NCBI RefSeq assembly: GCF_030546805.1
Contig: NZ_JAUOPC010000003.1
Coordinates: 434,001-498,000 of the forward strand
DNA length: 64,000 bases
Direction: 5' to 3'
Source of the DNA: Cyclobacterium sp. 1_MG-2023
Lineage (GTDB): Bacteria; Bacteroidota; Bacteroidia; Cytophagales; Cyclobacteriaceae
Shown here: positions 50,229 through 60,801 of the stretch, one piece after another
Layout: every line of letters starts with the position of its first letter
How positions within the stretch are numbered: position 1 is the stretch's first letter
The notes under the pieces: model-generated
Seen by the model: only the letters and a program-made list of their open reading frames with translations
Database searches by the model: none
Told to the model about the DNA's origin: nothing
Translations under genes and position numbers: made by a program

Positions 50229-50648
50229 ATGGTAACCGAAGAAGAAAAAGAAGAAATCAGTAAAAAAGTTTCCTTTGAGTTTGAAAAACTAAAAAGTTTT
50301 ATTTCAGAAAACGAGGACTTTGTAAAACGAGATGCATCTTCCGGTATTTTTAGCCTTGGTGTTCTTGTGCATTTGGTGTTCAGTATGCAACAGGCGAATC
50401 TAGGAAGTACACCATTTGAAAAAAAGCTTAAGGGATTGCATATTACATCGAGAGATGTTGAGCGGATTTATACAGAAGCAATAGAAAAGGTAAATCAATA
50501 TTCCTATCAAAATACTTACAAGGATCTTCGCGAGTTTATTGCGGAAAAGCTAAGGACTAATAAAAAAGAAATCACAAAAATGTCTAATCAGGAAATCTCA
50601 TTCAATTTTGTATGCGGACTTGAATTAGGAAGAAAATTTAAATCATAA
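50229..50648 (+). CDS. Small helical protein, candidate Cas11b subunit
   Basis: 139 residues, almost entirely helical and charged: KEEISKKVSFEFEKLKSFIS, GIFSLGVLVHLVFSMQQANL, and EISFNFVCGLELGRKFKS. It lies 11 bp after cas8b and 22 bp before cas7 in the same operon, in a different frame from cas8b. In many I-B systems Cas11 is made from an internal start in cas8b. Size, helicity and position here suggest a dedicated gene for the same job. The assignment is inferred; the alternative is a Cas8b C-terminus detached by gene fission. Confidence 0.6.
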   Translation: MVTEEEKEEISKKVSFEFEKLKSFISENEDFVKRDASSGIFSLGVLVHLVFSMQQANLGSTPFEKKLKGLHITSRDVERIYTEAIEKVNQYSYQNTYKDLREFIAEKLRTNKKEITKMSNQEISFNFVCGLELGRKFKS

Positions 50649-50670
50649 TAACCAACCAAAAATAATTGTA

Positions 50671-51588
50671 ATGGAAGAAATTAAAAATCGTTCAGAAATC
50701 TTATTCTTATATGAAATAGAAAATGCAAATCCCAATGGAGATCCTTTAAATGAAAATCGTCCTCGATTTGATAATGAAGAAAACAAAGTTCTTGTTTCAG
50801 ATGTACGTTTAAAGAGAACAATTAGGGATTATTGGTTTGAATATAAAGGATTCAATGGTTTTAGTGGCAAAGATATTTTTGTTAGAGAAACAAAGTATTC
50901 TGATGGTAAAGAGGAATTTATCTCGTCTGGTTCAAGAAGGGCAGAATTGTTTAAAGAAAGTAGTGATAAAGTGTTAGAAACTTGTATAGACGTACGTGTT
51001 TTTGGAGGTGTTTTGCCAATTAAAAAAGATACTTTTACTTATACTGGCCCAGTTCAGTTTCAAATGGGTAAATCTTTGCATCAAACAGAAATTATTACGG
51101 AACAGGGAACAGGCGCTTTTGCTTCTGGGGATAAAAAGAAACAAACTACTTTCAGGACAGAATATAAAATTCCCTATGCACTTATTGGTTTTAATGGAAT
51201 TGTGAATGAAAAATCTGCACAATACACTAAAATGACAGAGGAAGATCGGAAATTATTACTGGAAGGTATTTGGAACGGAACAAAGAATCTAATATCTCGC
51301 TCAAAATTTGGCCAAAATCCTTTACTGCTTTTTACTGTGAATTATAAGGAACCGTACTACATAGGTGGATTAAGGCAACGTTTGAAAATCAATTCAGAAA
51401 AAAGTGATTTACAAATAAGGAATACAGAAGATTATAAAATAGATCTTACAGGTTTGCTTAAAGAAATTAAAGTGCAATCAGATAAAATTACTTCAGTAGA
51501 AGTTCAGGTTGATAGTCGATTAGAATTTTTAAATGAAGGCGAATCTTATACTTTAGAAAATAAAACATACACTGTAAATGATTTCTAA
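50671..51588 (+). CDS. cas7: Cas7 (Csh2-type), crRNA backbone subunit
   Basis: 305 residues. EILFLYEIENANPNGDPLNE, NRPRFDNEENKVLVSDVRLKRTIRDYW, and DVRVFGGVLPI...FTYTGPVQFQMG are the conserved opening of Csh2/Cst2-class Cas7. Several copies would wrap the crRNA in Cascade. Its end overlaps cas5 by 11 bp. Confidence 0.93.
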   Translation: MEEIKNRSEILFLYEIENANPNGDPLNENRPRFDNEENKVLVSDVRLKRTIRDYWFEYKGFNGFSGKDIFVRETKYSDGKEEFISSGSRRAELFKESSDKVLETCIDVRVFGGVLPIKKDTFTYTGPVQFQMGKSLHQTEIITEQGTGAFASGDKKKQTTFRTEYKIPYALIGFNGIVNEKSAQYTKMTEEDRKLLLEGIWNGTKNLISRSKFGQNPLLLFTVNYKEPYYIGGLRQRLKINSEKSDLQIRNTEDYKIDLTGLLKEIKVQSDKITSVEVQVDSRLEFLNEGESYTLENKTYTVNDF

Positions 51589-52339
51589 AACGGCACTCAT
51601 ATTCGATATTTCCGGGGAATATGGACATTTTAGAAAATTCAATACCACAACTTCTCCTTTAACCTATAGTATTCCAACAACTTCCGCCATTTATGGACTT
51701 TTAGGAGCAGTTTTGGGTATAGAACGAGAAGATTCTCACAATAAAATTAGAGAAAAAAAAGAGCATTTGAGAGAAGTTTTCTCCAGTAAAAATGCTTCAG
51801 TCGCAGTTAGACCACTTTCAGAAATAAAGAAAGTCAATATTGGTTTTAATCTTTTAGACACAGGCTCCTACCAATCGTTCTTTAATGTGACGAACAGAAC
51901 TCAAATCGAGTATGAACTTTTAAAAGATCCAAAGTTTAGAATTTATTTGCGCTGGGAACATCAATTAAAAGATGAACTGATTGAACGCTTAAAAATTAAG
52001 CGCTATCACTTTAACCCATATTTGGGAATTAGTCAAATGACTGCCAATATAGATTTTGTAGCAGAAAGGGAATTAAGTAAAATTTCTGAAGGGGATTATG
52101 TTGAATTTAATTCCGCTATTAATTTATCAGAGATGCAAACCGAAAAAGCTCCAATTGATATTAATCTTATTAAAGAAAGGACTTTTCAGGTGGAAACTTT
52201 CCCGCTGGATATGCAAATTGACAGAACAATTAAGCGCTATGGAGAAATTCTAATAGAGATGAATGGAAATAACCTTAGGGCAATACCTACTAAAAATTCC
52301 TTTACCATCGAAAATGAAGGAAATATTCAATTCCTATGA
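51578..52339 (+). CDS. cas5: Cas5 (Cas5h-type), 5'-handle-binding Cascade subunit
   Basis: 253 residues. The start TALIFDISGEYGHFRKFNTTTSPLTYSIPTTSAIYGLLGAVLGIER is the Cas5 N-terminal motif of subtype I-B. It caps the 5' handle of the crRNA and contacts Cas8. It is coupled to both neighbours by short overlaps. Confidence 0.93.
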   Translation: MISKTALIFDISGEYGHFRKFNTTTSPLTYSIPTTSAIYGLLGAVLGIEREDSHNKIREKKEHLREVFSSKNASVAVRPLSEIKKVNIGFNLLDTGSYQSFFNVTNRTQIEYELLKDPKFRIYLRWEHQLKDELIERLKIKRYHFNPYLGISQMTANIDFVAERELSKISEGDYVEFNSAINLSEMQTEKAPIDINLIKERTFQVETFPLDMQIDRTIKRYGEILIEMNGNNLRAIPTKNSFTIENEGNIQFL

Positions 52340-54741
52340 AAACTATTGAGTCGCATCCGGGAATTCCATTGATTAATCATCTAAAAGAAGTTGCAAAAAA
52401 CTGCTTAGGAATTGCCAATGCAAATACCACAAACTTTGGTTTTGATAAAAAGGTCAAAGCCGATTTGCTTTTCATTTGCGGCTTCTATCACGATTTAGGG
52501 AAGGCTACTTCTTATTTTCAATATTATCTACATAATCCGGATAAGCCTCATAATAGTTTAAAAAACCATGCTCTTCCTTCAGCGGTATTTGTGCTTTATG
52601 TTGCCAAGCAATACTTAAAAGAAAGCGGTCTTACTAAAGACCAACAGTTTTTGCTAAGTGTAATTTGTTTTATTGTGGTAAGAAGACATCACGGTAATTT
52701 GGGAGACTTCAAAAATGAAATGGATATTAATCATTTTAAAGAAGATTTAGAGAAACAATATAACTCTATAGACAAAGACGTTATTCAAAAAATCATCCAG
52801 GTAGGGAATGAAATACTTGAAACTCCTATTAACTGGGATAATTTCGTCAATTGGTTTGAAAATAATGGATTCAGTAAAGAAACACGTTTTGAATTCATCG
52901 AATTTTATACACTCAATTTTCAGAAAAAATGGGAAATTCCTAAAAAATCCGAGGCCTATTATCTTTTCTTATGGATGTTTGGAGCCTTATTGTTCTCAGA
53001 TAAGTCCGATGTTATTTTGGCTGGAAAATTTCCAGAAATTCAAAAACTCGATTTAAACTATTTAACTGCATTCCGCAAAGATAAGGGCTTTAATAAGCCT
53101 TCGACGACTATTAATAACCTTAAAAATGATGCTTATTTTTCAGTCATAGCATCTTTAGAAAATAAATTTGAAGCTTCCAATCATTTTTATTCCATTACGC
53201 TACCTACGGGTTTGGGGAAAACACTCACCTCTCTTGGAGCTGCTTTAAAATTAAAAGAATTAGCAAAACTAAAAGAAGGAAAAATTATTATAGCCATTCC
53301 ATTTACTAGCATAATCGACCAAAATTATGAAGTTTATCGGGAGGTTTTCAATGACCCTGATAACTCATTACTTTTAAAGCATCATCATTTAGCCGAACCC
53401 AAATATAAAGAAACCGAAGATGCTGTCCGTGATTCTGAAGAAAGTCAGTTTTTAATAGAAACATGGCAAAGTTCTGTTGTGGTGACAACATTTGTACAAC
53501 TATTGGAATGCCTAATAACCAATAACAAAACCAAGCTACTTAAATTTTCCGCATTATCCAATTCCGTGATAATTCTTGATGAAGTTCAACAAATCCCACA
53601 TCCCCTTTGGGAAGTTATACGTCAGGCTTTTTTCTCAATTGCAGAACATCTGAATTGTTACATTATACTCATGTCTGCAACACAGCCACTAATTTTTAAA
53701 CCAGGAGAAGAAATCACTGAATTGGTAGATGATCATCAAAAATATTTTTCATTTTTCAATCGAACAAGGCTAGTTAATAAAACTAAAGAATCTATTTCAT
53801 TAGATGAGTTTATTGAAATTGTAATTGGATATTGTCTGGATAATCCTAAAAAGGATGTATTAATTATTTTGAATACAAAAAAAACCACACTGGAAACCTA
53901 TCGGAATATTTATAGCAGTTTTAATAGTGAAAAAAATGAGGTTTTTTACTTAACTACTTTAATTACTCCTTTTGAGAGGAAGAAGATTATTGATAAAATA
54001 AAGTCACAGAGTAATGGTAAACGGCAAATCATTGTAAGCACACAGCTCGTTGAAGCAGGTGTAGATATTTCCGTTAACATAGTTTTTAGGGTACTTGCTC
54101 CGTTGGATTCTATTATTCAAGCAGCTGGAAGGGCTAATAGATATGATGAAAAGGGAGAAGTAAGCGAGGTATACCTTTATAAAATTGAGGAATTGGAAAA
54201 AGTAACCGGATTTATTTATGGTTCTGATTTAATAAAAAAGACTGAAAATGTTTTAATAGGATTTGAAACAATTGAAGAGAAGGAATACTTACAATTAATT
54301 CAGAACTATTTTGAACAAGTAAAAGATCTTTCTGTCTATTCAGAAAACAATTATCTCAAAAGCTTACTAGCTTTAAATTTTGAAGAAACTGGTGGTTTTC
54401 AACTGATTGAAGACACAAAAACAGAATCAATTTTTATTAGTTTAAATGAAAACGCAAGAAGAGTATGGAGAAAGTTTTTGGAAATTAAAGAAAATGATCT
54501 GTTAAATATATATGAGAAGAAAAAAGAATTTACTACAATAAAATCTGAATTTTATGACTACGTGATTAACATAAGCGTACCTTTCCAAGAAAATAATATT
54601 GGTCTTCCATTAGAACCAAATTACGGATTTTATTATATAGATTTAGAAGATCAACCTAAACCCATATATAATAGTAATCCTGATTTCAGCCCAAACAAAG
54701 AAGGATATGTTTTTGAAAATATTAATGTTCTAATATTTTAA
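52336..54741 (+). CDS. cas3: Cas3, HD nuclease-helicase
   Basis: 801 residues. The N-terminal HD domain shows INHLKEV (His15), GFYHDLGKAT (His52-Asp53), NHALPSA (His78) and VRRHHGNL (His118/119). The helicase domain has LPTGLGKTLTSL (Walker A, 290-296), VIILDEVQQIP (DEVQ, 415-418), LMSATQ, and STQLVEAGVDISVN with QAAGRANR (motif VI). All catalytic motifs are present. It is recruited by Cascade to unwind and degrade the non-target strand. Confidence 0.95.
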   Translation: MKTIESHPGIPLINHLKEVAKNCLGIANANTTNFGFDKKVKADLLFICGFYHDLGKATSYFQYYLHNPDKPHNSLKNHALPSAVFVLYVAKQYLKESGLTKDQQFLLSVICFIVVRRHHGNLGDFKNEMDINHFKEDLEKQYNSIDKDVIQKIIQVGNEILETPINWDNFVNWFENNGFSKETRFEFIEFYTLNFQKKWEIPKKSEAYYLFLWMFGALLFSDKSDVILAGKFPEIQKLDLNYLTAFRKDKGFNKPSTTINNLKNDAYFSVIASLENKFEASNHFYSITLPTGLGKTLTSLGAALKLKELAKLKEGKIIIAIPFTSIIDQNYEVYREVFNDPDNSLLLKHHHLAEPKYKETEDAVRDSEESQFLIETWQSSVVVTTFVQLLECLITNNKTKLLKFSALSNSVIILDEVQQIPHPLWEVIRQAFFSIAEHLNCYIILMSATQPLIFKPGEEITELVDDHQKYFSFFNRTRLVNKTKESISLDEFIEIVIGYCLDNPKKDVLIILNTKKTTLETYRNIYSSFNSEKNEVFYLTTLITPFERKKIIDKIKSQSNGKRQIIVSTQLVEAGVDISVNIVFRVLAPLDSIIQAAGRANRYDEKGEVSEVYLYKIEELEKVTGFIYGSDLIKKTENVLIGFETIEEKEYLQLIQNYFEQVKDLSVYSENNYLKSLLALNFEETGGFQLIEDTKTESIFISLNENARRVWRKFLEIKENDLLNIYEKKKEFTTIKSEFYDYVINISVPFQENNIGLPLEPNYGFYYIDLEDQPKPIYNSNPDFSPNKEGYVFENINVLIF

Positions 54742-54768
54742 TACCACTTTGAATTAAGAAAAGTAATT

Positions 54769-55455
54769 ATGGCAATGATCTCAACCTTTCAAAATGTATC
54801 GATATGTCGCATCCAATTCCCTGAAATCAAACTACTTAACAGGGATGCGCATAAGCTACGTGGTTATTTTGGAAATTTATTTAAAGAACATTCACCACTA
54901 CTTCATAACCATTTTGCGGACGGAAGCTTGAGGTATAGGTATCCATCCGTTCAATACAAAGTCCTTGCTGGTATTCCTACGCTCATTGGTATTGGTGAAG
55001 GGGCTTCTCTATTGCCAACCCTATTCTTAGAAATCAAAGAGTTAAAATTGGATGGCATCCAATATGCTATTAATAGTAAAAATATAAAGCATAATCAAGA
55101 GCAAATTGGATTCTCTGAAGAACTCCAAACCTATCGCTTCGAAACCTTATGGATGGCTTTAAATCAAGATAATTATAAAATATTTATTCAGCTGGAAAAT
55201 GATTTGGAGAAGAAAAAAATGCTGAACAGTATCCTTGTTGGGCATGTCCTAAGTCTGTTTAGCAACGCAGGGATAATTTTAAACGCGAACCAACGGTTAA
55301 TGGCTATGACAACCTTACAAGAAAAATCAACTCAGTTTAAAGGACAAACCATGTTAGCATTTATAGGTGAATTTGTGATTAATGCCGATATTCCAGATGG
55401 GTTGGGATTGGGAAAATCAGTTTCCAGGGGTTTCGGAACTGTGAAAAAATTATAA
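54769..55455 (+). CDS. cas6: Cas6, pre-crRNA endonuclease
   Basis: 228 residues. AHKLRGYFGNLFKEHSPLLHNH and RYRYPSVQYKVLAGIPTLIGIGEG in the N-terminal ferredoxin-like domain, and the terminal glycine-rich loop DGLGLGKSVSRGFGTVKKL, identify a Cas6-like RAMP. It would cut at the base of the repeat and leave the 8-nt ATTGAAAC handle. His47 or His45 are candidate catalytic residues; this is not proven. Confidence 0.82.
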   Translation: MAMISTFQNVSICRIQFPEIKLLNRDAHKLRGYFGNLFKEHSPLLHNHFADGSLRYRYPSVQYKVLAGIPTLIGIGEGASLLPTLFLEIKELKLDGIQYAINSKNIKHNQEQIGFSEELQTYRFETLWMALNQDNYKIFIQLENDLEKKKMLNSILVGHVLSLFSNAGIILNANQRLMAMTTLQEKSTQFKGQTMLAFIGEFVINADIPDGLGLGKSVSRGFGTVKKL

Positions 55456-55458
55456 GGC

Positions 55459-56466
55459 ATGCAAGTTTTCATTAATACTTTCGGTACATATCTCCATGTC
55501 AAAGACGATATGTTTGAGATTAAAGTAAAGGAAGATAAAACCAAGCCAGCCAAAATCAGTCATATTGCAGCACATAAAATCACCTCTTTTATAATTTCCA
55601 AAGGGTCTGCGATTACTACGGATGCTATTGCCTTGGCACTGCGCCATAATATTGATATTGTTGTGGTAGAAAGAGATGGCCATCCAATGGGGAGGTTTTG
55701 GCATAGTAAATTGGGAAGTACTACAAAAATCCGAAAACGCCAATTACAAGTGTCCATGGATGAAGAGGGGCTAAAATTTGTTAAGGGCTGGCTCATAACC
55801 AAACTTGAGAATCAAACTGATTTTTTAAACGATCTAAAAAAGAACCGGCCAGCTCTTCAAGAAAAACTAGAACAACGGGTTTGCTCAATCCTAGAACTAC
55901 GAACCAAAATAGGTAAAGTAGAGGGTGGTTCTGTAAATGCTGTTGCAGATAGTATTAGAGGATGGGAAGGTTCGGCAGGGAGGCATTATTTTGAAGCGCT
56001 TTCGCTTTGTATACCGGCTACATTTTCTTTTAAAGGCAGGAGTTTTCGGCCTGCCAAAGATCCATTTAATGCCATGCTCAACTATGCCTACGGTATACTC
56101 TATAGCCGTGTAGAGCGAGGGTTGATGTTAGCAGGGCTTGATCCCTATGTAGGTTTTATGCATAGGGATGATTACAATACCAAAAGTCTCGTATTTGATT
56201 GCATTGAACCCTATCGCATCTATGCTGAACGCTTTGTTTTTCGATTATTTTCAGGAAAAAAGATTAAAAAGTCATTTTTTGATGAATTTAAGGGGGCTGT
56301 TTCATTGAATACAGAAGGTAAAGCGTTTTTTGTCAGTCCATATCTTGAATATTTAGACAGCGAAAGGATCAGATATGCCGGAAAAAACCAGACTCGAATG
56401 AATGCCTTGCAAATGGAAGCGCATAAATTTGCAAATTTGTTAATTGAAAAAAGTAATGAAAATTAA
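55459..56466 (+). CDS. cas1: Cas1, spacer-acquisition integrase
   Basis: 335 residues. The start QVFINTFGTYLHVKDDMFEI and the metal-site regions DSIRGWEGSAGRHYFEAL (Glu), DPYVGFMHRDDYNTKSLVFD (His) and CIEPYR (Glu) are intact. It is the Cas1b type usual in I-B loci. It lies 3 bp after cas6 and 6 bp before cas2. Confidence 0.96.
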   Translation: MQVFINTFGTYLHVKDDMFEIKVKEDKTKPAKISHIAAHKITSFIISKGSAITTDAIALALRHNIDIVVVERDGHPMGRFWHSKLGSTTKIRKRQLQVSMDEEGLKFVKGWLITKLENQTDFLNDLKKNRPALQEKLEQRVCSILELRTKIGKVEGGSVNAVADSIRGWEGSAGRHYFEALSLCIPATFSFKGRSFRPAKDPFNAMLNYAYGILYSRVERGLMLAGLDPYVGFMHRDDYNTKSLVFDCIEPYRIYAERFVFRLFSGKKIKKSFFDEFKGAVSLNTEGKAFFVSPYLEYLDSERIRYAGKNQTRMNALQMEAHKFANLLIEKSNEN

Positions 56467-56472
56467 TCTGAT

Positions 56473-56763
56473 ATGATTGTTTGGGTACTTTATGACATAA
56501 AGAATGACAAGGTAAGAACCAAGGTCTCTAAAATCTGCAAGCATACTGGACTCTATAGGGTGCAGTATTCCTGCTTTTTAGGAACTTTAAATAAAAATGA
56601 AAAAGACAGCCTTCAGCTGGAAATTGAATCTATGCTGGATCTGGATATTGATAAAGTATATATTTTCAATATGAGCAAAGATGAATTGAAAAGTTGTGCT
56701 ATGCTAGGACAGGCATTTGATGAAAAATTGATCAGTGATGAAGTAAAATCCTTATTTTTCTAA
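56473..56763 (+). CDS. cas2: Cas2, adaptation partner of Cas1
   Basis: 96 residues. MIVWVLYDIKNDKVRTKVSKICKHTGLYRVQYSCFLGTL is the Cas2 ferredoxin fold with the conserved Asp of YDI. It ends with a strand region DKVYIFNMSKDELKSC. Stop and start of cas4 overlap by one base. Confidence 0.95.
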   Translation: MIVWVLYDIKNDKVRTKVSKICKHTGLYRVQYSCFLGTLNKNEKDSLQLEIESMLDLDIDKVYIFNMSKDELKSCAMLGQAFDEKLISDEVKSLFF

Positions 56764-57338
56764 TGTATAGTTTCTATCCTTCTCAAGTAATAGAGTATTT
56801 GTATTGTGCACGATTCACCTATTTTGAATATGTTTTGAGGATTCCCCAATTTGAGGATAAATTTCATAAAGTACAGCGAGGTCGAAATGTTCATCAAGAG
56901 AAACTAGAACAAAACAAATCCTACCTAAGAAAAAAAATAGGAGCTGTTGAAAAATGGCCGGATCAATACTTAAGTATAGAAGGATTGAGAGGGAAAGTTG
57001 ATGAGGTATTGTTGTTGGAGGATGGAAGTTATGCACCACTTGATTATAAGTTTGCAGAATGGAAAGAGCGTCTTTATGATACATATCGCCAACAATTAAT
57101 TTGCTATGCAGTCTTGATCGAGGACAATTTTGGAGGGGAAGTAAAAAAGGGATTTCTTGTTTATATCAGATCGTCGAATAAGCTTATAAAAGTTGATATA
57201 AATGAAAAAGCAAAAGAAGAAATTAAAGAGAGTATGGCGGCAATGGCAGAAATTATTAGTAAAAATTTTTTTCCAAAAGCGACGAAATTCAAGCAGCGAT
57301 GCTTAAATTGTACCTATAGAAACATCTGTATTCAATGA
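56763..57338 (+). CDS. cas4: Cas4, PAM-selecting exonuclease
   Basis: 191 residues. YPSQVIEYLYCARFTYFEYV supplies the first Cys and RCLNCTYRNICIQ the last three of the Fe-S cluster ligands. GLRGKVDEVLLLEDGSYAPLDYKFAEW carries the RecB-type nuclease motifs. It trims and selects prespacers for Cas1-Cas2. It is the last cas gene before the leader. Confidence 0.94.
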   Translation: MYSFYPSQVIEYLYCARFTYFEYVLRIPQFEDKFHKVQRGRNVHQEKLEQNKSYLRKKIGAVEKWPDQYLSIEGLRGKVDEVLLLEDGSYAPLDYKFAEWKERLYDTYRQQLICYAVLIEDNFGGEVKKGFLVYIRSSNKLIKVDINEKAKEEIKESMAAMAEIISKNFFPKATKFKQRCLNCTYRNICIQ

Positions 57339-57527
57339 TCTGGTAACGAATTTATTTTCAAGATGTAGAAATAGTTGTGTAGTATATTGATAAACAAATG
57401 GTTACAGATGCGGAAAATAAGGTAAAATGATGGTTATAATGTTCTTTGACATCATAAAAAATATAATGTATAGAGATATTAAAGCAATGTATATAATTGG
57501 TAATAAGAGGTTTAAGATGAAAATCGC
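57339..57527 (+). promoter_or_regulatory. CRISPR leader with candidate promoter
   Basis: 189 bp, AT-rich and free of genes, between cas4 and the first repeat. TTGACA at 57446-57451 and TATAGA at 57469-57474 with 17 bp between form a plausible promoter that would start near 57482, about 45 nt before repeat 1. The repeats end with ATTGAAAC on this strand, so transcription from here makes the correct pre-crRNA. Confidence 0.7.
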
Positions 57528-59974
57528 CTTCAAATACCATATCCACCTCAAATAGGATTGAAACTGGATTATGCCAAGTTCAGGTCTATTGCCTATCAGC
57601 TTCAAATACCATATCCACCTCAAATAGGATTGAAACTACCCTCGTATTGGATCCATATTAGAACCCGCAATCTTCAAATACCATATCCACCTCAAATAGG
57701 ATTGAAACATCTCGAAGTTTGGGGACCATTGGCGAACGTATTTCTTCAAATACCATATCCACCTCAAATAGGATTGAAACTATTCAAATATGCGATGAGA
57801 ATTACCAAGAAGCCAACTTCAAATACCATATCCACCTCAAATAGGATTGAAACTCACATGGAACACTTATAATCTTAAGGTCAGATTTATACTTCAAATA
57901 CCATATCCACCTCAAATAGGATTGAAACTTGAGCGCAGGATTTTCCGTTATAACCATAGGATCCTTCAAATACCATATCCACCTCAAATAGGATTGAAAC
58001 ACCACATCCGATTTTAAATTGACTTCAGTAGGTCACTTCAAATACCATATCCACCTCAAATAGGATTGAAACACATTGTAAAGCGTGACGAGAAAGATAG
58101 GCGTATAATTCTTCAAATACCATATCCACCTCAAATAGGATTGAAACATGTGGTGGTGTTTGTTGTCTTGGAAAGTCCCTTCTTCAAATACCATATCCAC
58201 CTCAAATAGGATTGAAACAAAAGAACATTTGCAATCTCGATATGAGCGAAATTCTTCAAATACCATATCCACCTCAAATAGGATTGAAACCGATTGGTAC
58301 GAGGGTTATATTAGCGGTTTTTATTCTTCAAATACCATATCCACCTCAAATAGGATTGAAACACGTTGTTGACGGTCTTTCTATCGAATTGGGTTACACT
58401 TCAAATACCATATCCACCTCAAATAGGATTGAAACAGTTGATATGGCAAGCAAACCAAATATACCTATAAAACTTCAAATACCATATCCACCTCAAATAG
58501 GATTGAAACTTGAAACGGGTTTGTACTATGAAATGACTGACCGTGCTTCAAATACCATATCCACCTCAAATAGGATTGAAACTTTGGTGTCGGGGCATTG
58601 GTAAAATCTATTAAAATTCTTCAAATACCATATCCACCTCAAATAGGATTGAAACACGGGAAATGTAACCGTACCTGTATATTCCGAGGGGCTTCAAATA
58701 CCATATCCACCTCAAATAGGATTGAAACTCGTAGATGAACTTTTATGTTTAGCCGGTTCAATTCTTCAAATACCATATCCACCTCAAATAGGATTGAAAC
58801 ATTACACTGGTTGGTATATGAATATGAAAAACCGTTTCCTTCAAATACCATATCCACCTCAAATAGGATTGAAACATGTTAGCCCCAGGCGATACAAACG
58901 CAAGTGCTGAAACTTCAAATACCATATCCACCTCAAATAGGATTGAAACCCATTATCCATTAGGGTTACTTAGCGAAAATGGAGAGCTTCAAATACCATA
59001 TCCACCTCAAATAGGATTGAAACATGAGCAGAACAAGAAAAACCCAATTGACACCACACTTCAAATACCATATCCACCTCAAATAGGATTGAAACCTAAT
59101 AATAATGGATGTAAAGATGGACGGTCTCCAGACTTCAAATACCATATCCACCTCAAATAGGATTGAAACATTAACCTACCTACTTTATGAGTGGATGACT
59201 TGAAACTTCAAATACCATATCCACCTCAAATAGGATTGAAACTAGAATCACCATTGATACCAGTTTTAGGAGGTGTTCTTCAAATACCATATCCACCTCA
59301 AATAGGATTGAAACGTGATAATGTGGACAAGAAGTATTTTGCACAGCTTCCTTCAAATACCATATCCACCTCAAATAGGATTGAAACCCCTTATATCGGG
59401 AACGGGTTATTCTGTTGATGAACTTCAAATACCATATCCACCTCAAATAGGATTGAAACCATCATAAACAGATTTCCAAAGTTTAGGGGATCAACTTCAA
59501 ATACCATATCCACCTCAAATAGGATTGAAACGCAATTTGGTTGGTTGTACCGCTTAAAGTTCCCGAACTTCAAATACCATATCCACCTCAAATAGGATTG
59601 AAACACATCATAAAGACCGCCTTTTCCATCCAATGCAGCGCTTCAAATACCATATCCACCTCAAATAGGATTGAAACATGGATCGCTTTCCTTGCAAATT
59701 AAATCATGTTCTACTTCAAATACCATATCCACCTCAAATAGGATTGAAACATTCGTTAAGATAGTAAGCTATTCTATCCATATCCTCTTCAAATACCATA
59801 TCCACCTCAAATAGGATTGAAACCCCATATCCTCATTCAATTCAGCGTAATATTGCAAACTTCAAATACCATATCCACCTCAAATAGGATTGAAACTATT
59901 CAAATATGCGATGAGAATTACCAAGAAGCCAACTTCAAATACCATATCCACCTCAAATAGGATTGAAACTTTTT

Positions 59975-60005
59975 GCCCTTTAAATACGTTTAAAGGGCTT
60001 TTTTT
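59975..60005 (+). terminator. Intrinsic terminator carried inside a spacer
   Basis: In the spacer after repeat 34, GCCCTTTAAA pairs perfectly with TTTAAAGGGC around the loop TACG and is followed by seven Ts. The T-tract is on the strand that is transcribed from the leader. Nothing similar exists in the repeat itself. Confidence 0.7.
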
Positions 60006-60775
60006 ACTTCAAATACCATATCCACCTCAAATAGGATTGAAACTGAAGATGAATTGCAAACCCTGTGCGGTGGCTAACTTCAAATACCATATCCACCTCA
60101 AATAGGATTGAAACACGGGTAATTGTGGCCTGTAACGGATCATTACCTCACTTCAAATACCATATCCACCTCAAATAGGATTGAAACATAATGGAATCCT
60201 AGAAATAACTAAGGATAAAATTCTTCAAATACCATATCCACCTCAAATAGGATTGAAACTTTGCACCACCGTCTACATTGTCATGGCCATCTATTCTTCA
60301 AATACCATATCCACCTCAAATAGGATTGAAACAGATTGAACTTAGAAGTGGTAAGCAAACCGACCGGACTTCAAATACCATATCCACCTCAAATAGGATT
60401 GAAACACTTTCATATACACAAACAGCCGTTGGAGGCGGTCTTCAAATACCATATCCACCTCAAATAGGATTGAAACTTAGCAGCCGTTACGCTTTCAGTC
60501 CTTGCGATACGCTTCAAATACCATATCCACCTCAAATAGGATTGAAACCTGCGTCACCTTCCATTTCATCCCATCCAAGCATTACTTCAAATACCATATC
60601 CACCTCAAATAGGATTGAAACCTCTTGTTTCGTCTGTAATTTTCATAATCTTATTTTCTTCAAATACCATATCCACCTCAAATAGGATTGAAACATGTGC
60701 AAAACATCCTCTTTAGGAATCGTTATCCATCTTCAAATACCATATCCACCTCAAATAGGATTGAAACTTTTTGGC

Positions 60776-60801
60776 AGAACGTTATAAAGCGTTCTTTCTT
60801 T
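60776..60801 (+). terminator. Weaker terminator-like hairpin inside another spacer
   Basis: In the spacer after repeat 45, AGAACGTT pairs with AGCGTTCT (one G-T wobble) around ATAA and is followed by TTCTTT. The T-tract is interrupted, so any termination would be partial. Confidence 0.4.
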
